Assembly (NCBI GenBank): GCA_007132975.1
Contig: SLNO01000085.1
Coordinates: forward strand, 1-45,283
Length of the DNA: 45,283 nucleotides
Source: Balneolales bacterium
Lineage (GTDB): Bacteria; Bacteroidota; Rhodothermia; Balneolales; Natronogracilivirgulaceae
Reading direction: 5' to 3'
Part shown: positions 7,791-15,714 of the stretch, piece by piece
Numbering within the stretch: the first letter of the stretch is position 1
How the letters are laid out: each line of letters begins with the position of its first letter
The notes under the pieces: model-generated
Databases searched by the model: none
Seen by the model: only the letters and a program-made list of their open reading frames with translations
What the model was told of the DNA's origin: nothing
Translations under genes and position numbers: made by a program

Positions 7791-9383
7791 ATGAGCAGCA
7801 GTACACCTGCAAAATATCAGTCCAGCGGCACCTCCCCCAATCCGGAAGCAAGTATTCTCGGCAGGCACTTTCAGGCTACTGCCGCCTTGGCAGAATACCT
7901 GCTGCGGGGTGAGAACATCAAGCAGGTTTACAGTGAAGTTTCCGGGGTGATGACGAGAGTATTGCAGCTGGAAGCGTGTCTGGTGCTGGAATACCAGCGC
8001 GGCGAGCAGAAAGCATATCATCTTTGCTCTGACTGTGGGTTCTGCGACCTGCACAAACTCACGACAAAAGACTGGATGGACAACCGGCAATTCCACGATA
8101 CGCTTGAGACATCGGAGGTGGTATGTGTGGAAGAGTTTGGTCGGGGCAACAGCTACAAGCCTCCCGGACGAGACTGCTTCCGGGAGTTCCGTTCTGGCAT
8201 GAGCGTCCGCATTCCGGGAGAGAGACAACCAAAAGGAGTAATCGCTGTTTACAGCCGCGAGCTGCGTCAGTTCAATCTACAGGAGATGGAATTTCTCAAG
8301 ACCGTTGCCAATCTGCTCGCGGGAGCCATGGCACGGGAGGAAAATGAAAACGAACTCCGGGAAAGCGAAGCACGTCTTATGGCCATCCTTGACACGGCTG
8401 TTGATGGCATCATCACAATAGATGCCCGAGGGAATATCACGCTGCTCAACCAGGCCGCCAGCAGGATCTTCGGTTACAGCGAAGTTGAAGTGCTGGGGAA
8501 AAACATCAGCATGCTCATGCCGGAACCCTACCGGCGTGAACATGACGGCTATATGCACAATTACATCGCAACGGGGAAAAAAAAGATCATAGGCAAGGGC
8601 AGGGAGATGACCGGCTTGCGAAAGGATGGCAAGACATTTCCCCTTTATCTGGCGGTAAGTGAATTCCATGCCAAAGAAGGACGATCGTTTACCGGGATTG
8701 TCCGTGACATAAGCGAACAGCGGCGGCTTGAGCAGGAAGTACTCAACATAAGCGATCACGAACGCCGCAGGATCGGACAGGACCTGCATGACGGGCTTGG
8801 ACAGATGCTCACCGGCATTGGCCTGATGAGCCGGAACCTGGAAAAAATACTTGAAAAAGAGCAGTCCGGAGCGGCAGAGCATGCTGGTGAGATCACGCAG
8901 TTGATACGCAACGCGGACGAATATGCCAAAAATCTTTCCAGGGGCCTGCTGCCGGTGGATTTTGAAATGCGCGGCCTGGCGACATCACTCGAAAGACTGG
9001 CTGCCAACGCCGAGCGGTTGTTCGGCATCACGTGCCGCTTCCACGAAGATAACCCGCCAGTTTTCCATGACACCAGCGTTGTTGAGCATCTGTTCCGGAT
9101 TGCCCAGGAAGCGATAAGCAACGCGGTAAAACATGGAATGGCCTCGGAGGTGGACCTGACACTTTATGCCACGCCCGAATACGCCTGTCTCAAGGTCGTG
9201 GATAACGGAAAAGGATTCACGGTTAACTGGCATGAGAAAAAAGGATCCGGAATGGACATCATGCTTTTCCGTGCCCAGCTCATAGGTGCAAATCTGGATA
9301 TCAGCAACGGGGAGGAAGGCGGTGCTGAGTTGAGCTGCATCCTCCCGAGAACGGAAACGGTTTACAGGATGGAAAAGGAGTGA
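7791..9383 (+). CDS. soluble sensor histidine kinase: GAF - FixL-like PAS - HisKA_3 - HATPase
   Basis: 530 aa, no membrane segment, so a cytoplasmic sensor. GAF domain at about 28-180 contains six cysteines: C63, C79, C82, C85 (LCSDCGFCDLHK), C112 and C129; the CxxCxxC spacing suggests a metal or Fe-S site (inference). PAS at about 196-310 is close to FixL (ISMLMPEPYRREHDGYM, then IIGKGREMTGLRKDGKTFPL), but where haem-binding FixL has its proximal His just before IIG this protein has Lys, so haem is unlikely. The HisKA_3 phosphoacceptor is H333 (RRRIGQDLHDGLGQ), the NarX/DegS-type H box, followed by N box EAISNAVKHG and DNGKGF. It pairs with the NarL-type regulator that starts two bases downstream. 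A near-palindrome AAGGGGTACCTCTT at 7732-7745 could be an operator. Likely an oxygen or redox sensor. Confidence 0.9.
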   Translation: MSSSTPAKYQSSGTSPNPEASILGRHFQATAALAEYLLRGENIKQVYSEVSGVMTRVLQLEACLVLEYQRGEQKAYHLCSDCGFCDLHKLTTKDWMDNRQFHDTLETSEVVCVEEFGRGNSYKPPGRDCFREFRSGMSVRIPGERQPKGVIAVYSRELRQFNLQEMEFLKTVANLLAGAMAREENENELRESEARLMAILDTAVDGIITIDARGNITLLNQAASRIFGYSEVEVLGKNISMLMPEPYRREHDGYMHNYIATGKKKIIGKGREMTGLRKDGKTFPLYLAVSEFHAKEGRSFTGIVRDISEQRRLEQEVLNISDHERRRIGQDLHDGLGQMLTGIGLMSRNLEKILEKEQSGAAEHAGEITQLIRNADEYAKNLSRGLLPVDFEMRGLATSLERLAANAERLFGITCRFHEDNPPVFHDTSVVEHLFRIAQEAISNAVKHGMASEVDLTLYATPEYACLKVVDNGKGFTVNWHEKKGSGMDIMLFRAQLIGANLDISNGEEGGAELSCILPRTETVYRMEKE

Positions 9384-9384
9384 T

Positions 9385-10035
9385 ATGGCGTTGCGGATAT
9401 TGATTGTTGAAGACCACCCGCTGATGCAGAAGGGGATGGAGATGACCCTGAAGGCAGAGAGCGATATGGAGGTGGCGGGGATGGCTTCCACAGGTGAAGA
9501 AGCACTGGAAGTGGCGGAGAAAGTGCGGCCGGACCTGGCTGTGGTGGACATATCCCTGCCGGGGATGAACGGGCTTGAACTGATCAAGTTGCTGCGGGCG
9601 ACTTTTGATGACTTGCGCATCCTGGTGGTGTCGCGTCACGAGGAGGAGCTGTTTGCGGAGCGCGCCGTGAGGGCAGGCGCCCAGGGGTATATCATGAAGA
9701 TAGACGCGGGGGACCAGGTTGTGGACGCCGTGCGAAAAATTGCAAGTGGCGGGGTGTATCTGAGTGAAAAGATCAGCAGCAAGCTGCTCCTGAACCTGGC
9801 CTGGGGGGGTGAGCAGAAGGAGAAATCACCCTATGAGGTCCTCAGCGACCGGGAACTTACGGTATTTCGAATGATCGGGCAGGGTCGTCACACCAGAGAG
9901 ATCGCCGAGCGCATGCATATCTCAACCAAGACAGTGGATACCTACAAGGCCCGTATCAGGGAAAAGCTTGACATCACTGACGGTGCTCAGCTGCTGCGGC
10001 AGGCCGTCCAGTGGTTCCGGGAAAAAGAAAAATAG
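9385..10035 (+). CDS. NarL/FixJ family response regulator
   Basis: 216 aa. Receiver domain 1-120: acidic pocket E9-D10, phosphoacceptor D55 (VVDISLPGMNG), switch S83 and K105 (GYIMKIDAG). LuxR-type helix-turn-helix at about 148-205: LSDRELTVFRMIGQGRHTREIAERMHIS with recognition helix KTVDTYKARIREKL. AAAAGGAG lies just upstream and the gene starts two bases after the kinase stop, so the two are translationally coupled and are cognate partners. Probable targets include the array of inverted repeats that begins 70 bases after its stop and the porin/YceI genes beyond. Confidence 0.94.
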   Translation: MALRILIVEDHPLMQKGMEMTLKAESDMEVAGMASTGEEALEVAEKVRPDLAVVDISLPGMNGLELIKLLRATFDDLRILVVSRHEEELFAERAVRAGAQGYIMKIDAGDQVVDAVRKIASGGVYLSEKISSKLLLNLAWGGEQKEKSPYEVLSDRELTVFRMIGQGRHTREIAERMHISTKTVDTYKARIREKLDITDGAQLLRQAVQWFREKEK

Positions 10036-10107
10036 GCTGCATCGGTTAGGGGATTCGCATCCGCAAGGGAGCTAATGACTTGGTGGAACCGGGCTTGAAG
10101 AACCGCT

Positions 10108-10170
10108 GTAGGGGAATTCCCTACAATCGGGGTAGGGGAAAAACCTATGCAAAAATCAGGGATTTGCCTA
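10108..10170. promoter_or_regulatory. operator-like array of three related inverted repeats
   Basis: Site 1 GTAGGGGAATTCCCTA (10108-10123) and site 2 GTAGGGGAAAAACCTA (10132-10147) share GTAGGGGAA and CCTA at identical spacing and start exactly 24 bases apart. A weaker site 3, ATCAGGGATTTGCCTA (10155-10170), starts 23 bases later and matches site 1 at 11 of 16 positions. Site 1 is symmetric: TGTAGGG and CCCTACA flank five bases. A lone half-site, TTAGGGGATT, lies at 10046-10055. The array sits between the response regulator stop and the first outer-membrane barrel gene, as an activator site for that gene would. Binding by the adjacent NarL-type regulator is inference. Confidence 0.6.
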
Positions 10171-10298
10171 TTACCCGGCACCCGGTTTTTGGGGAAATTT
10201 AGCATGTCCTGATAAAACAAGCACAAAGCAGACGGCAATGTCCCGCTTTGCATCATCCATGGGGAATCAGGTAAACAAAAACTCAATTACGTATCACT

Positions 10299-11567
10299 AT
10301 GAAAAAGCTTTTACTCCTTCTATTTGCAATAGGTATTTCCACCACTGCGTCAATGGCCCAGTTCATGGGGCCACTCCAGTACTTCACACCCAACGATCAG
10401 ACCGGACTTAACCAGTTTGAAGCGCCAAAAACCACGGATGTGGCATTTGACGGCTTGCGTGTCCGCATCGGCGGCGCCAATACACTTCAGTTCCAGGCGC
10501 TTCGCCAGGACGGCGCATCGGATAACCTTGCAAACCTTGGCACCAACTTCAATCTGGCCACATCCAACCTCGATCTGGATGTCCAGCTGCATAACGGACT
10601 TCGCATGCATCTGCGCACCTATCTCTCGTCACGGCACCACTCAGAGGCATGGGTGAAAGGCGGTTACCTGCAAATCGATCGTCTCGATTTCATTAGCGAA
10701 GGGTTCCTTTCCGATCTCATGGATAAGGTGACCATTAAAGTGGGGCATATGCAGATCAACTACGGCGACTCCCATTTCCGCAGGACAGATAACGGAGCGG
10801 CAATCCTCAATCCGTTTGTGGGCAATTACATCATGGATTCATTTACCACAGAGGTGGGTGGTGAAGTGTACTACCGTGACCGCGGATTCATTGGTATGAT
10901 CGGTGTAACCAACGGCAAGCTCAACCAGAGCACCATCAAATCCGACATCGATACCAATCCTTCTTTTGTCGGTAAGCTTGGTTTCGATCGCCAGATCAAC
11001 CCGGACCTGCGCTTGCGTCTGACCGGTTCCATCTACCACACTTCTCAAGCCGAGCGTATCTATGTTTATGCTGGTGACCGTGCCGGAAGCCGCTACTACA
11101 ATGTTGTGGAAGGTGGTGATTACAGCGGCCGTCTTGATCCTGGTTTTGCCCTCTCCGGTTTTGCTCCCGGCGGACCTGTCGGCGGTGAGATGACGGCATT
11201 CATGATCAACCCGTTCGTCAAATTCCAGGGATTCGAGTTTTTTGGCAAGTTTGAGAACATCGCCGGAAAGACTAATAACGAGACCGATACCCGCACCTTC
11301 AACCAGTACGGCGCCGAACTCCTGTACCGTTTCGGTCCGACCGAGAACATCTACATTGGCGGCCGCTACAATCTGGTGACCGGTGAAATGGCCAACGGTG
11401 ATGACATAGAAATCAGCCGAATAAATATTGGCGGCGGATGGTTCATGACAAAAAATGTACTGGCCAAAATTGAGTACGTCACCCAGAATTACGACGGTTT
11501 CACCAGCGGTCCTCGTCAGGATGCCGAATTCAGTGGATTCATGCTTGAGGCTGTGGTCAGTTTCTAA
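10299..11567 (+). CDS. outer-membrane beta-barrel protein (porin-like), paralogue 1
   Basis: 422 aa. Signal peptide MKKLLLLLFAIGISTTASMA with cleavage before Q21. The mature part has alternating hydrophobic and polar residues typical of amphipathic strands with aromatic girdles (e.g. LRMHLRTYLSS, NIYIGGRYNLV) and ends FMLEAVVSF; a terminal Phe is the usual outer-membrane assembly signal. There is no TonB box or plug domain, so it looks like a passive porin, not a receptor. Its C-terminus (AKIEYVTQNYDGF, then FSGFMLEAVVSF) aligns with that of the next gene (LKAEYVYQAASGF, then FQGIILEVGVSF), so the two are paralogues. The substrate cannot be read. It lies directly behind the operator-like array. 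Confidence 0.8.
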   Translation: MKKLLLLLFAIGISTTASMAQFMGPLQYFTPNDQTGLNQFEAPKTTDVAFDGLRVRIGGANTLQFQALRQDGASDNLANLGTNFNLATSNLDLDVQLHNGLRMHLRTYLSSRHHSEAWVKGGYLQIDRLDFISEGFLSDLMDKVTIKVGHMQINYGDSHFRRTDNGAAILNPFVGNYIMDSFTTEVGGEVYYRDRGFIGMIGVTNGKLNQSTIKSDIDTNPSFVGKLGFDRQINPDLRLRLTGSIYHTSQAERIYVYAGDRAGSRYYNVVEGGDYSGRLDPGFALSGFAPGGPVGGEMTAFMINPFVKFQGFEFFGKFENIAGKTNNETDTRTFNQYGAELLYRFGPTENIYIGGRYNLVTGEMANGDDIEISRINIGGGWFMTKNVLAKIEYVTQNYDGFTSGPRQDAEFSGFMLEAVVSF

Positions 11568-11578
11568 GGTTGGCATAT

Positions 11579-11615
11579 CACATCAACACATCTTCCTGTA
11601 AGCTGTGTTGATGTG
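11579..11615 (+). terminator. strong hairpin after porin 1 (no T tract)
   Basis: CACATCAACACA (11579-11590) and TGTGTTGATGTG (11604-11615) form a perfect 12-bp stem with a 13-base loop, 12 bases after the stop codon. It is followed by AAATAA, not by a T run. It may terminate, protect the 3' end of the porin message, or be a processing site. Confidence 0.65.
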
Positions 11616-11705
11616 AAATAATCCGCACAGATATTCAATCATGCATAAACGAAGCATTGCAGTAAGTAAAAAACAGTATTCAACAAATAATCCACTATCA
11701 GAATT

Positions 11706-12998
11706 ATGACTATGAAAAATTTATACTTATTTGCAGCACTTTTGCTGCTTGTTGGCTTCTCATTCTCCCAGGTTCAGGCTCAAAAACCTGAATATAACAG
11801 AAAGGGAATCGAAGTCGGCACTTTCAACGATCTGACATTCTCACTTGGCCTGCATTCCGTGGGTCGCGTGCAGGTTCTCAATCAGGACAATGTCCGCGTC
11901 TGGTCTGGCAGCGACTGGGCGACCCCTTCTGAAAATCTGCATGGGATGCAGACCTCTTTTGCCAACCTTGAGTTCATGGTGAGCATTGGAGATGATATCG
12001 ATGTCTTCTTTGACGGGCTACTGGCAACACAGCGTCATCCCAGTCAGTGGTGGGGTAACCAGGGGTACATGTATATCCGCAGGATTCCCGGCAACTCATT
12101 CCTCACCCTCCTGAATCCCGTTTTTGAGCATATTGACCTCAAAGCCGGTAATTTCTTTGCCGATTTCGGCGAGCATCAGTACACCAGGACCATCAACGCC
12201 GATGCGCACCGCAATCCGCTCGTAGGTAACCCTATCGTTGCGCCCCTGGGTGCAGAGCCGGGAATGGAAGTCATATACAATGGCAACGGTTTTGGTGCCA
12301 TGGTTGGTGGTGGTATCGGTGCGCCCGAGCAGGACTTTCAGGAAGCACGGAAATACTCCTTCCGTTCAAAAGTGTGGCTGGACGCAATCCAGAACGTCTA
12401 TCTTTCCGGTTCCTTCTATACGGTTAACCACGATCCCGGAGCACTCAGGGGAACCAACCTCTTTCGCAGGGAACGCCATGGTTCATCTTACGGTGGTGTG
12501 TGGAACCTGAACAACGACGGTTCCGGTGATGGTGAAGGCCCCGGCCAGGTACGTCCAGGGAACGGGCGAGAGCTGACGGCATGGGAAGTCAATGCCATCC
12601 TAAATCTCTTTGAAGGAAACACTATTTCCGCTTATTTCGGACAGGGAACCGGAACTGGTCCCGATCCGAACACTGCCGGAGTTCCTGTTGGCGACGAAGA
12701 GTGGATCTACTACTCGGCCGAGGTTCGGCAGTTCCTGAACGAGAACTTCTATCTCTCTGGCAGGTTTAGCAGTGTTGACTACAGCAAGTTCCTCAGCACC
12801 GACAATGATGGCAGCGTTTACCGCGCACAGGCAGGTTTCGGAACCTTTATCACGGACAATATCCTGCTCAAAGCGGAATATGTCTACCAGGCGGCCTCCG
12901 GTTTCAATGAAGGAACTACCGGAGTTGCCAACAGAGTTGATGTTGGCATGGAGCCCACGTTCCAGGGAATTATTCTGGAAGTGGGTGTCAGCTTCTGA
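11706..12998 (+). CDS. outer-membrane beta-barrel protein (porin-like), paralogue 2
   Basis: 430 aa. Signal peptide (MKNLYLFAALLLLVGFSF...VQA) cleaved before Q26; the ATG at 11712 is an equally good start, two codons in. Mature chain shows amphipathic strands and an early block of aromatic residues (GLLATQRHPSQWWGNQGYMYI). It ends FQGIILEVGVSF with terminal Phe, homologous to the end of the gene at 10299. Both proteins share the order of a periplasm-facing start, a TINADAHRNPLVGN / TDNGAAILNPFVGN block (D.....NP.VGN) and the C-terminal strands. Likely outer-membrane channel of unknown substrate, co-regulated with paralogue 1. Confidence 0.8.
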   Translation: MTMKNLYLFAALLLLVGFSFSQVQAQKPEYNRKGIEVGTFNDLTFSLGLHSVGRVQVLNQDNVRVWSGSDWATPSENLHGMQTSFANLEFMVSIGDDIDVFFDGLLATQRHPSQWWGNQGYMYIRRIPGNSFLTLLNPVFEHIDLKAGNFFADFGEHQYTRTINADAHRNPLVGNPIVAPLGAEPGMEVIYNGNGFGAMVGGGIGAPEQDFQEARKYSFRSKVWLDAIQNVYLSGSFYTVNHDPGALRGTNLFRRERHGSSYGGVWNLNNDGSGDGEGPGQVRPGNGRELTAWEVNAILNLFEGNTISAYFGQGTGTGPDPNTAGVPVGDEEWIYYSAEVRQFLNENFYLSGRFSSVDYSKFLSTDNDGSVYRAQAGFGTFITDNILLKAEYVYQAASGFNEGTTGVANRVDVGMEPTFQGIILEVGVSF

Positions 12999-13047
12999 TC
13001 AGGGAAACGAACACATTCCTTTTCAGCATACCTAAATGAAAATCCAA

Positions 13048-13078
13048 TGTGGCGGGGTTTAGCATGAACCCCGCCACA
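13048..13078 (+). terminator. strong hairpin after porin 2 (no T tract)
   Basis: TGTGGCGGGGTT (13048-13059) pairs perfectly with AACCCCGCCACA (13067-13078) around a 7-base loop. No T run follows. It lies 49 bases past the porin stop and 16 before the YceI start, so it could attenuate read-through into the yceI genes. Confidence 0.7.
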
Positions 13079-13094
13079 CATATACACGATAACC

Positions 13095-13709
13095 ATGAGA
13101 CGTAAAAGCTATACCTTATCTTTTTTTGCTTCATTCATTGTAGCATTTGGTCTGGTTGCCGCTGCCCAAGCCCAAACCTTCAAAGTAACAGATGCGTCTA
13201 CGATGACCATCTACGGCTCGGCGAATGTGACCGACTGGGAAGCCAAAGCAAAGACCATTACCGGTGAGATCCGGATGAACAACTCTGACATGTCCGACTG
13301 GTCAGGCGCTGATGCATCCTGGTTCGAGTCCGTTGAAATCGCCATCAAGGTGGAGGATATCGACGCCGACTCCCGCCGGATGAACAACAACATGCACGGC
13401 TATCTCAAAAAGGACCAGTATCCTGAGATTACCTACAGGCTGGTTGAGGCAAAAGAGCTTGCCTTGCTCGATAACCCCGGCGTGAAACTCACAGTACGCG
13501 GTGTCATTTCCGCTGCAGGTGCGGAAAAAGAAATCGTGCACGATGTTGAGGTTCGGAAGAACGACTCCGGCGGCCTGGTGGTCTCCGGCTCGCAGGATCT
13601 CAAAATGACGGATTTCGGCATTGACCCGCCAACGGCAGTGCTCGGATCCATCCGATCCCGTGATGAAATGAACATCACGTTTGAGATCCACCTCGAAAAC
13701 GCACAATAA
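13095..13709 (+). CDS. YceI family periplasmic lipid-binding protein, copy 1
   Basis: 204 aa. Signal peptide 1-26 (cleavage AQA before Q27). The rest is one YceI domain, a lipocalin-like barrel that binds polyisoprenoids such as quinones in the family members studied. Diagnostic blocks: TDWEAKAKTITGEI, SRRMNNNMHGYLKKDQYPEITY (the conserved region that places the ligand) and KMTDFGIDPPTAVLGSIRSRDEM near the C-terminus. The next gene, 18 bases after its stop, is a second YceI protein. Together with the porins and a nitroreductase it suggests an envelope or quinone-related stress response. The ligand is not known. Confidence 0.9.
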   Translation: MRRKSYTLSFFASFIVAFGLVAAAQAQTFKVTDASTMTIYGSANVTDWEAKAKTITGEIRMNNSDMSDWSGADASWFESVEIAIKVEDIDADSRRMNNNMHGYLKKDQYPEITYRLVEAKELALLDNPGVKLTVRGVISAAGAEKEIVHDVEVRKNDSGGLVVSGSQDLKMTDFGIDPPTAVLGSIRSRDEMNITFEIHLENAQ

Positions 13710-13727
13710 CGATCCAACTCAGAAGCA

Positions 13728-14444
13728 ATGGCTTCCTTTTTTTCGTCTTCTCTCCGAATGTTATTATCAGCCACGCTGGTAACTTTGGTATTGCCCGCGT
13801 TATCATTGGGACAGATATATTTTGACACGAAAGAGGACAGCCGCCTGTGGATTGAAGGGTCGTCTTCGGTGCACCGCTTCGACTGTGTCGCACGATCCAT
13901 TCAGGGCACGGCATACATAGATGGGATACAATCGGGACAAATCGCCGATTATGATGGTCAGGAGAAATCGGGAGGAACGTCGGATACATCCGGATTTGAA
14001 GACGATGAATTGCAAGCGGTCCACCAAAAACTGCATGTTCTCCTTAAAATCCCGGTCGAAAGCTTCGATTGTCGCCATTCCCGCATGAATCGGGACATGT
14101 ACGAGGCGCTGAAGTCAGACAAATATGATTATATCACCTTTGAGTTCGAAGATGCCGAGACCTTGCAAGATGACGGATCCGTGCCCGGATCCCTGTTTGA
14201 AGATGGGTTCCAACCGTTCCGGATCCGTGGTGTATTGAACGTAGCAGGTGTGGACCGGGATGTGCAACTCACAGTACAGGGTCGCACAGAAGGCGATGGC
14301 CGGTATCGCATCAAAGGACAGAAGGAGATATCCATGAGAGATTTCGAAATCGATCCGCCAACAGCCCTCCGGGGTCTGATCCGCGCCCATGATGACCTCA
14401 CCGTTTTTTTTGAGCTTAATGTAACCGAAACCGGGCGGGATTAA
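13728..14444 (+). CDS. YceI family protein, copy 2 (diverged)
   Basis: 238 aa; signal peptide 1-28 (cleavage near SLG before Q29); the ATG at 13758 would also leave a signal peptide. The YceI fold is recognisable from HRFDCVARSIQG, SRMNRDMYEALKSDKYDYITFEF and KEISMRDFEIDPPTALRG, the last aligning with the same block in copy 1. It differs by an acidic, Ser/Gly-rich insertion (residues about 62-90) and by two cysteines (C51 in FDCVA and one in FDCRHS) that could form a periplasmic disulfide. It is 18 bases downstream of copy 1 and probably co-transcribed. A duplicated and specialised pair is the simplest reading. Confidence 0.85.
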   Translation: MASFFSSSLRMLLSATLVTLVLPALSLGQIYFDTKEDSRLWIEGSSSVHRFDCVARSIQGTAYIDGIQSGQIADYDGQEKSGGTSDTSGFEDDELQAVHQKLHVLLKIPVESFDCRHSRMNRDMYEALKSDKYDYITFEFEDAETLQDDGSVPGSLFEDGFQPFRIRGVLNVAGVDRDVQLTVQGRTEGDGRYRIKGQKEISMRDFEIDPPTALRGLIRAHDDLTVFFELNVTETGRD

Positions 14445-14529
14445 TACGCTCCTAACAAACGCTTCTTATTTTTGGGGCATTTAGCTTCACCGCAACCAAC
14501 CTGCTAGCAGCGGAGTACTGACTACAGTC

Positions 14530-15465
14530 ATGAACAACCAGATCACATCCATACTTGAAGAAGCCCGGCGTGCCCCTTCCGTGCTCAATTCGCAGCCATG
14601 GAGGTTCCGTGTGTGTGGGAACACCATTGAGGTGTATCTGGAGAACAAGGCGGAACTGGAAGAGGTCGATCCGAAAGGCCGGCTTCAGGTCGCCAGTTGC
14701 GGAACACTGATCGCTCATTTGGAATACGCGATCCAAAAGAGAGGATGGGTACCCAAAGTGACCTTTTTTCCCCGTTTTGAGGAGCCGGACCTGGTTGCTT
14801 TTGTAGAAATAGCAGGGCTGATGAAAAACAGCCGGCGGAAAGGCGGTCCGGCCGCGACCCGCGAAGAAGCTCTTGGCAACCGGACTGTTGAAGAGCCGGA
14901 AAATCCCGATCTGATCGCATTTCTCCGCGATGAAATAGCAGTCCAGACTGCAGGAAAACAAATCGGGTTGGTGGTGCATGACGACAGCAAGGACGAAAGC
15001 ATCCACACCTACCTCAAAAACCAGTGTGGGCAGAAACTCAAGAGTGAATATTTCAGAAAGAGTGTCAATCTCTTCCTCAGGACCGATGATCCCGAAAGCA
15101 AAATATCGTTTGAGGATGAGGTGCTGCTGTCAGATCGTTTTTTCGATTCCTCGCGCAGCGAGACCGGCAGCAGTAATAGATCAACTGACAATTTGTTCAT
15201 GATCATCACGACGGGAACCGACAATCGTTATGAATGGACACGGGCAGGCCAGGTGCTAGGAGAGATCATCTTGAAGCTGCGTGCCTGGAATAATATCGGT
15301 CTTATATCCCTGCCTATCATAAGCGCTGACCGCTGCCGCTCATGGCTCAGGGATAAGCTGGATTTAGACGGTTATCCCCAGTTTGTGCTTAAGATACACC
15401 CTGTCAAACCAAGGGAGCATATCAGCAAGCGCCCGCTTAAGGAGCTCATTAAATACGGATTCTGA
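14530..15465 (+). CDS. Acg-family nitroreductase-like protein
   Basis: 311 aa, no signal peptide. The N-terminal LEEARRAPSVLNSQPWRFRV is the hallmark of the Acg group of diverged nitroreductases, in which the flavin-binding segment reads APS.HN.QPW; here the His is Leu. The Acg fold is an internal duplication of the nitroreductase half and in Mycobacterium (Rv2032) the protein is thought to sequester FMN and is induced by hypoxia through DosR. The C-terminal half keeps the late nitroreductase helix (AGQVLGEIILKLRAWNNIGLISLP). It lies 85 bases after the second yceI and on the same strand as the sensor kinase pair. Enzyme activity is doubtful; family call is good. Confidence 0.75.
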   Translation: MNNQITSILEEARRAPSVLNSQPWRFRVCGNTIEVYLENKAELEEVDPKGRLQVASCGTLIAHLEYAIQKRGWVPKVTFFPRFEEPDLVAFVEIAGLMKNSRRKGGPAATREEALGNRTVEEPENPDLIAFLRDEIAVQTAGKQIGLVVHDDSKDESIHTYLKNQCGQKLKSEYFRKSVNLFLRTDDPESKISFEDEVLLSDRFFDSSRSETGSSNRSTDNLFMIITTGTDNRYEWTRAGQVLGEIILKLRAWNNIGLISLPIISADRCRSWLRDKLDLDGYPQFVLKIHPVKPREHISKRPLKELIKYGF

Positions 15466-15623
15466 GACGATTCCCTGCCTTTCTCCAGCTCCTGCCACTC
15501 CACCCGACGCCTTTTTTCCAGTCTTGAAATGCGTATTTTTCTGCTGAAGGAAAAACGTGTCACTTTCAAAAGGGTAATAAAAACAAGAAGAATGGAGCTA
15601 AAATCCGGGTGAAACTTTTCTGC

Positions 15624-15653
15624 TTGACATATAGTTATTTATATATGTATATT
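15624..15653 (+). promoter_or_regulatory. promoter with embedded AT-rich palindrome, upstream of the sulfur gene block
   Basis: TTGACA at 15624-15629 and TATATT at 15648-15653 form a sigma-70-like pair with an 18-base spacer. CATATA (15628-15633) and TATATG (15642-15647) are inverted around eight bases and fill the spacer, where a bound repressor would block RNA polymerase. TATATGTATAT (15642-15652) recurs in front of the arsR gene (20774-20784). The transcript would have an about 55-base leader before the ATG at 15715. Control by the ArsR protein of this block is inference. Confidence 0.65.
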
Positions 15654-15714
15654 ATCAATGAAATGAGAAACAAGAAATAAACAATGTCTATAAACCAACT
15701 CAAAAGGACGAACT

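Noticed and set aside
8370-8720. Haem-binding FixL PAS domain
   Set aside because: The sequence is FixL-like, but the position of the haem His carries Lys, so I do not call a haem sensor.
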